From Papilionanthe hookeriana x Papilionanthe teres (taxonomy: Eukaryota > Streptophyta > Magnoliopsida > Asparagales > Orchidaceae): a stretch of 64,000 bases of DNA. The position numbers and the translations under genes were made by a program. The stretch lies in contig CM040432.1 in assembly GCA_022702705.1 (NCBI GenBank), positions 44,728,540-44,792,539 of the forward strand, written 5' to 3'. Position 1 is the stretch's first letter; each line of letters begins with the position of its first letter. Under the pieces are notes generated by a model, which was not told the origin of the DNA, made no database searches, and saw only the letters and a program-made list of their open reading frames with translations. Below are positions 58,401-64,000 of this stretch, piece by piece.

Positions 58401-61400
58401 CGTTAAGTATTGAGTGAGTTCTTAGGGTTTTAGTGTGGACAGCTGTCGGGTGAGGATGCTTGGGGACGATGAACGGATGCCGTCCATTTAATACACGCGC
58501 GGACGGACGGCATAGATTAGGTCGGATCAACGGATGATACGCGGAAGGCGGGACCCGGCTGGCGACTCGAGTGGCGGCGTCGAATGGGAGCGCGCCACGC
58601 GGCACTTCGGAGATGTTAAGGTTGACGCGGCGCCGACTCGGATAAATAGAAAATTAGGGATTTTCTTATTTATTTAATTCCCTAAACTTCAAAAATGCAT
58701 AACTTTGTGTAGAAAAATCAGAAAAATAAAATAAAAATACCCTCTTGCTCGGTGAACGAGAGAAGAATAATGTGGAAAAGAAATCATTTAATTTCATCAA
58801 GTATTTATTTTTAATGATTTATTTCCCTTCGCATTGTTTTAATTCTCCATGCATATAGGAAATTCACCATGGCATGAGACCATAGGGCTTTTGAAGCCTC
58901 CGAATTTGGGAACATTCCTCGAATTTTCCAAAGTCGAACCATCCCTATGAGAAGTTATTGATTTTTCAAATTCATGTTACTTGTTTTGAGTATTTTAATT
59001 CCAATAATTAGCATGTTGTGAGATAAATTCTAGGAAAATTTGGTGATATCTCTTATGACCGGAGGACCACTAGGAAAAATAGGTTTTGAGTTAACTCATT
59101 TAAAATAACCCTAATTGGCTTAAACACCCAAAATAGATCCCTAATTAATTAGAGATAACCATACATCAAATTGACTTGAAATCAATTCTCCACTGACCTT
59201 TAGGATCAGAGGAACCCACCATAAAATTTGAAGTCAATTGGACTTGGTTAGCCCTACTAAATGGGTTGATTAAACCATTTAACCATCTTAAACTTCAAAA
59301 ATTCATAACTTTCAAAATACCTTTCAAAAATTCACCAAATTAGTTTTGGAGACTCTCGATATTAGGGGAATTTAAGAAAATTAAAATTTCAATTTTCTAA
59401 AAAAGTTGATTTTTTGTATTATTTTAATATTTTTATGATTAAAAAATAATAAAAATCATAAAAATAATAAAAATCACCAAAATGTCACATTTTGAATTTT
59501 AATCACTTAGGAACAAACCCCATATTTTTCTTAGGTCTATTTAATGAGATATTAAATTTTAAAGCCCTAAGGTAATTTAAAAATTAAAAAATATAATTTT
59601 TGGCATTTCCACTAAAATAATTCTAATAAATTAAAGAAAAATCAGAAAATTGCAAAAATTGATTCTCTGATTTCCTTGATATCAGAGAGATTTTTGAAAA
59701 ATATAAATTTCATTTTTCAACCTTTATTTTATTTTTAAATTAATTAATACTCCAAAACTTAAAATAATTATAATAAAAATAATATAATTCAAAAAGCACC
59801 AAAATTGGTCCAAGTAGTCCTCTGTTCATTAGGAATGTCCCATAATTTTCTTAATTACAGAAACTTTCCCTTGGTCATATTATTAAATTTTCCTTAGAAA
59901 TTCCTATTTTCCATTAAAAATAATTATATAAATAAATTAAATACAGAAAAATCACATTTTTTTCCTCTCATGTCTTTATTGACATATGAGTGAAGTCACA
60001 TAAAAATTTCAAATTCATTTGAGCTCAATTTAGTGAGTTATGGAATTATTAAGCTTGAAGGGCAAAATGGTAATTAAAAAATTTTTTTAAGACTTTAGGT
60101 TTAATAAAAATAACAAGTAAAATATTTGATTTTAATATGATTTGGATGATTGAAATTTAAATAATTAAAGGGTAGAATCCCATTAAACAATTTAAAATAA
60201 TTGAAATAAACCTTAATTAAATAATTGATTAAATTTGGAAGAATAATAAAATTGAAATTATTAAAATAAGGATATTATTAGGAAGAGATTTGTTCTTTAA
60301 TTTAAAAATCCCTAAATTAATCATCTCAATAATATTTAATTCCTAATTAAAATGATAATTCAAATTTAAGTTTTAAAATGTTAAAAGACTTAATCATTAA
60401 ATTAAATTAAAAGTTAAATTATTAAACTCTTTTAAATTTTCAATTAAAATTAAAAAAATAATAAAATTAAATTAAAGATTAAATTAAATTAAATCAAACA
60501 AATTAAATAAATTAAATTAAATCAAATAAATTAAATTAAATTAAATAAATTAAATTAAATAATAATAATTAAAATAAATTAAATTAAATTAAATTAAATT
60601 AAATTAAATTAAAACATATTAAATTAAATTAAATTAAATTAAATTAAATTAAATTAAATTAAATTAAAATAAAAATCAAATAAAATTAAAATTAAAATTA
60701 AAATTAAAATTAAAATTAAAATTAAAACTAAACCAAATTAAATTAAATTAAAGTTAAATTAAATTAAAAATGACATCACTTAAGACATAAAGATATTAAA
60801 TATAAAGCAACTTGAACACTATTCCAAATTTAAACCCGATAACTAAAATTAAACTAAATCACAAATCATTGGAGCACCAATTTGCCCTCGAAAACCTTTA
60901 TTATCATAACTCCTAAATAGAACATTAAATGAAATGTTACTTCACTCATAGGATATTCAAATGTCCTAGTACACTGAGCGAGATAACAAAACTTGAATCC
61001 ACGGACTATTAATTCATTTATTTAATTAAATTCATTTGGACTTAAAACAATCCTAGAAATATTGAAAATATGTTTAAGATTTGTCTTAAGCACTTCCTCG
61101 ATATGATAGAATGCTTATAAGAACAATTGAATTTAATTATTCTTTGATGAAGAAAATCGTCCTCAAACCAAAACACAAGAACCTAGACGTCATAGGAAAT
61201 GTCTAGCTATAGGATTAGGAATTTGGTAGAAAACCATAACCCTTCCCTTAGCCTTACCTAGGAACTTGCTTAAATATTCTAATTGTGTTTTAAGTGCAGC
61301 TTGGGATGACGGGAAGACCCTCCAGGTACGCTTTTATTTACTTGTAATTTACTTTATTGCAATTTACTTACATTGCACCGTACTTTACTTTTTTCTTGCA

Positions 61401-62247
61401 TGATAAACAAGACTGTTGCATGAAAACCAAAACCTTTAGGATAGTCCCTAAACTGAAACCAAAACTAAATTAAAAGTCATTGGAAGATAAAATTCACCGC
61501 CACAACATTCCAAAATACAAAACAACTCAAAATTTAATTATAAATAGAACAACAAAACTACAATTATAACTAAATTAAAACGTCTCGTTGAATGATCGGG
61601 AATACCTCAGATCATGTAACCCACGTGTTGCTAACGGGATTTCCCACGGTCTAAATGAAAGTGTGGAACTCGATCGATTGAGTTTAGCAAATTCATCTAG
61701 ACTAAGTGAATTCAATGAAAATAACGGTGTCGAGATGACGTAACCGTGGGATCTTAATCGGTTCTGTTTAATCAACTTTAAGATTTGTTTTAATTAAAAT
61801 ATTAAAAACACTTGGATTTTAAGATTTTCTCTAAACCAAAACACTTCTCTCATCTCCTGATTTATGACTTCTAAAACTAAACCTCTGCAACAACAAGGAG
61901 TTCGGAACATGGTGGGCAGCTCGGCCATCTTCGTCAACAAAATAACTCTACATCAGCTAAACATTCCTAGAATTAAACAACCAAACCATAGTATTTCGAG
62001 GTAGTTTGCCTAGTGAAACATAAATCCTCAACCCTTTTGTTAGGCATTTGCATAATCATGTTATGTAAATTAAGCCCTAACCGGTCTTAAGATTCCGAGG
62101 TAGTTGTTCGGTACGACATAAACCCTCACATCTTCGAGGCTATTTCTATGATCATGTCATACAAATATAAGTCCTAAATAATTAAAATTGACAGGATTAC
62201 AACATTAAATAAACTCTCAAATTGAAGCCAAACCATAGGATAGTTGG
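55487..62247 (+). mobile_element. Second Ogre-type LTR (right copy), 5' 6.8 kb
   Basis: Begins TGTTGACCTCATT and follows the complete LTRs across their length: C-rich U3, TATA 57853-57862, donor-like GT at 58269, ATTAA array 60380-60770, up to AGGATAGTTGG at 62247. It is clearly more diverged than the two LTRs of the complete element are from each other, so it is an independent and probably older insertion. It may be a solo LTR or the start of another element. It is interrupted by an Athila LTR and resumes at about 63836. Confidence 0.88.
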
Positions 62248-62303
62248 TGACCCACAATTTTATATTATGATATTTTAATTTAATTCCAACGAAGCCAACA
62301 ACT
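62248..62303 (-). other. Degenerate PBS and short leader of an Athila insertion
   Basis: On the minus strand, after the LTR end GGGGGTCA, come AAGTTGTTGGCTTCGTTGG (a decayed TTGGCGCCGTTGCCGGGG) and about 35 AT-rich bases before Ogre LTR sequence resumes. The insertion is thus an LTR with a stub of its internal region. Confidence 0.6.
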
Positions 62304-63421
62304 TGACCCCCGCTATATTATATGTATAGAATTGTAATTGTTTATGTTGTGGATGCTACGCAAGTATACGTATCGTATCAAGTAATACGGGGCTCTAGTG
62401 GAGTCCTCGGTTATCCATCCCACGAGGAAAGAGAAAATAAAATAACGACTAATTTTAAAATAATAATAATAATTCTAAAATAAGTATACGAAAATTTGGA
62501 GTTCTAAATTTAAGCGCAATAAAGTAAACTAAGAAATCTAATCGAGTAACTTAACTAAGTAGAAAATTAATACGTATTAAAAGTGCGAGAATTTAAACTA
62601 ATTGCTAAATAAGTCTTAACTATTCGTAAAAAGTATTTTTCCCCTTGTTTAGAAATTTAAATTATTGATGAATTTAAATAGATAATTTTAAGGTATTGTG
62701 ACAAATAAGAGCATTCCTATTCTTTACCCTTTGGTCCAGTGTAAAGAATATTGACTAATCCTATGTTTGATTACCGAATCGCGGCTAAGTCGGGAGGATA
62801 CCGATCGCCACTTCGTAGCTCCCACGTTCCCTCGCCCGAGGGCTAACATCTACACTTCGGCTCTCAAACAATAGGACCGAATTGAATATTTTAGTCCGTC
62901 ACAATAAAATGCTCAATTCTACGCCCAGGTGATATTATTTCCCTATTTATTTGCACCTTCCTTCCAAGGCTTTTGAATTCTCGAATATCGGATGTAATTT
63001 TTACTATAGTTGATAATCAACACATTTTAACAATTCAAATGGCCAGTTTGAAAGTAAATTAAGTTTTAAGTAAAAATTATCACAATTTATTAATATATAT
63101 AAAAGTACTTCAATTTTTAGTTCATCAAGTCACTTAATTTCATAACAGGGAGAAATACTAATAAACTACTCAGAATGCATGGAAACTAAACTAAGCATGG
63201 ATTTCATTTAAAGTTAAAAACAATAAATACAAATACTTATCTCAATTTATCCCCAAGCAGACTTCTCGCAGTTCCTTTGACTCTTCCTTCCAGTATAGCA
63301 AGACTCACTAAATACTCACTAACTCACTAAATACTCACTTATAACACTCAAGGACTCTCTAAGACACACACTAAGACACAAAACTGCACACAAAACTGGA
63401 CACTAAAGACTTAATTTCGGC

Positions 63422-63434
63422 TTCTATTTATAGA
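63422..63434 (-). promoter_or_regulatory. TATA box of the Athila LTR near 63 kb
   Basis: Minus strand reads CTCTATAAATAGA, as in LTR A. Confidence 0.7.
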
Positions 63435-63512
63435 GGTGAGCAAAGGACAAGGAGGTGTGTAAGCATCCCTTCAAAAGGTGTCCAGGTTCAATGTATCAGA
63501 GCCATTTGAACT

Positions 63513-63667
63513 AGCTCGCCATCGGCGACGAACCACCTCTCTGTCGGCGAGGCTTCTGGAAGATCTCAAACCGCGCTAGCTCGCTGTCAGCGAGACAGTT
63601 ATAATTCCTTCAGAAATGTCTCCTCGTACCCTCGCCGTCGGCGAGCTCGATCTCGCCGTCGGCGACT
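63513..63667. repeat. GC-rich palindrome cluster CTCGCCGNCGGCGAG
   Basis: At least five copies, e.g. CTCGCCATCGGCGACG, CTGTCGGCGAGG, CTCGCTGTCAGCGAG, CTCGCCGTCGGCGAG and CTCGCCGTCGGCGAC, each nearly its own complement, in AT-rich LTR sequence. Confidence 0.92.
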
Positions 63668-63835
63668 CAGCACAAATTTCATTATTTTCTTTCTTTTTGC
63701 TCCAAATTCGCTCCTTTTTATGATTTTTGCTTTTATCACCTAAATTCTCCATTCCTGCAATAAAATAAAGAAAATACATTTCTTTAAAGTGCAATTTCAT
63801 CAAAAATAGGTATGAATTTCTTAATAAAATTTTCA

Positions 63836-64000
63836 GCGATCGATTGGGAAGTCACCGAAGTCCACTTCAGGTCCGTGACATCCCCTACTTCTCTTCCTTT
63901 GGATTCTTAAAATAAACTGTTCCAAATTTGAGCTATTTCCTATTGAAATTTCCAAACTCCAATTGTTTGAAAACCTTATACTTTGAAATTCTTGAGAGCA
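63836..64000 (+). mobile_element. Right Ogre LTR, continuation past the Athila insertion
   Basis: Matches complete Ogre LTR sequence around 35290-35460 (CTTCTCTTCCTTTGG, ACTTTGAAATTCTTGAGAGCA) and shares diagnostic variants with 3831-4453. It runs off the window. Confidence 0.8.

Larger units (their letters stand above)
62304..63835 (-). mobile_element. Athila-type LTR (minus strand) inside the right Ogre LTR
   Basis: Minus strand starts near 63835 (TGAAAATTTT) and ends GGGGGTCA at 62304. It has the AAATTGCACTTTAAAG block, a GC-palindrome cluster (63513-63667), a TATA box (63422-63434) and the conserved R/U5 block (62700-62890) shared with LTRs C and D. No gag follows it, only a 56-bp stub, so the rest of the element was lost. 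Confidence 0.75.

Overview
The window is a nest of LTR retrotransposons from a flowering-plant nuclear genome. I see no confident host gene, tRNA or rRNA. The evidence is AT-rich DNA, Athila-type Ty3/gypsy gag-pro genes with a primer-binding site (PBS) complementary to tRNA-Asp, and an Ogre-like (Tat lineage) element with a tRNA-Arg PBS, giant LTRs and a second RNase H domain. A eudicot with a large, repeat-rich genome is likely. The species cannot be read from the sequence.

Left part (1-10.4 kb, mostly minus strand). Athila copy A (gag-pro at 1-2014, PBS 2066-2084, 5' LTR 2090 to about 3830) sits inside the last ~620 bp of an Ogre LTR (3831-4453). That Ogre LTR sits in turn inside the 3' LTR of an older Athila copy E. 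E keeps a 3' env-like/plant-transposon-domain gene (6482-7627), two small unknown ORFs (8467-8861) and a broken integrase (9383-10375).

Middle left (10.4-18.3 kb). This is mostly unassignable AT-rich DNA. It holds a short inverted-repeat element (11241-11495), a 39-bp tandem duplication, a G/T-rich stretch that may be a decayed LTR, and a (TA)n microsatellite.

Athila block (18.3-28.5 kb, plus strand). Copy C (LTR about 18267-20256, gag-pro 20541-23389) has no reverse transcriptase or integrase. Next comes an LTR (about 25072-26588) followed by copy D (PBS 26595, gag 26701 onward). D is cut at its protease by a complete Ogre-like element.

Ogre-like element (28511-55405, 26.9 kb, plus strand). 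It has ~7.4-kb LTRs, a perfect 5-bp target duplication (TTTCA) and the order PBS, ORF1, gag, protease, RT-RNase H-second RNase H, integrase, extra 3' ORF, tandem-repeat 3' UTR. The extra ORF (45261-46517) encodes an AlkB-family Fe(II)/2-oxoglutarate dioxygenase domain closely resembling plant ALKBH9/10 RNA m6A demethylases. All recognisable catalytic residues are present. The gag-pol genes around it are broken by stops, frameshifts and lost catalytic residues. The AlkB ORF follows a splice-acceptor-like site and a leader resembling the element's own ORF1. I regard this captured RNA demethylase as the main discovery of the window: the element may have been able to erase methylation from its own RNA.

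Right end (55.4-64 kb). After 76 bp more of D's protease gene, another Ogre LTR starts at 55487. It is interrupted by a minus-strand Athila LTR (62248-63835) and runs off the window. Nesting order: E, then Ogre-left, then A; and D, then the complete Ogre plus Ogre-right, then the Athila LTR.
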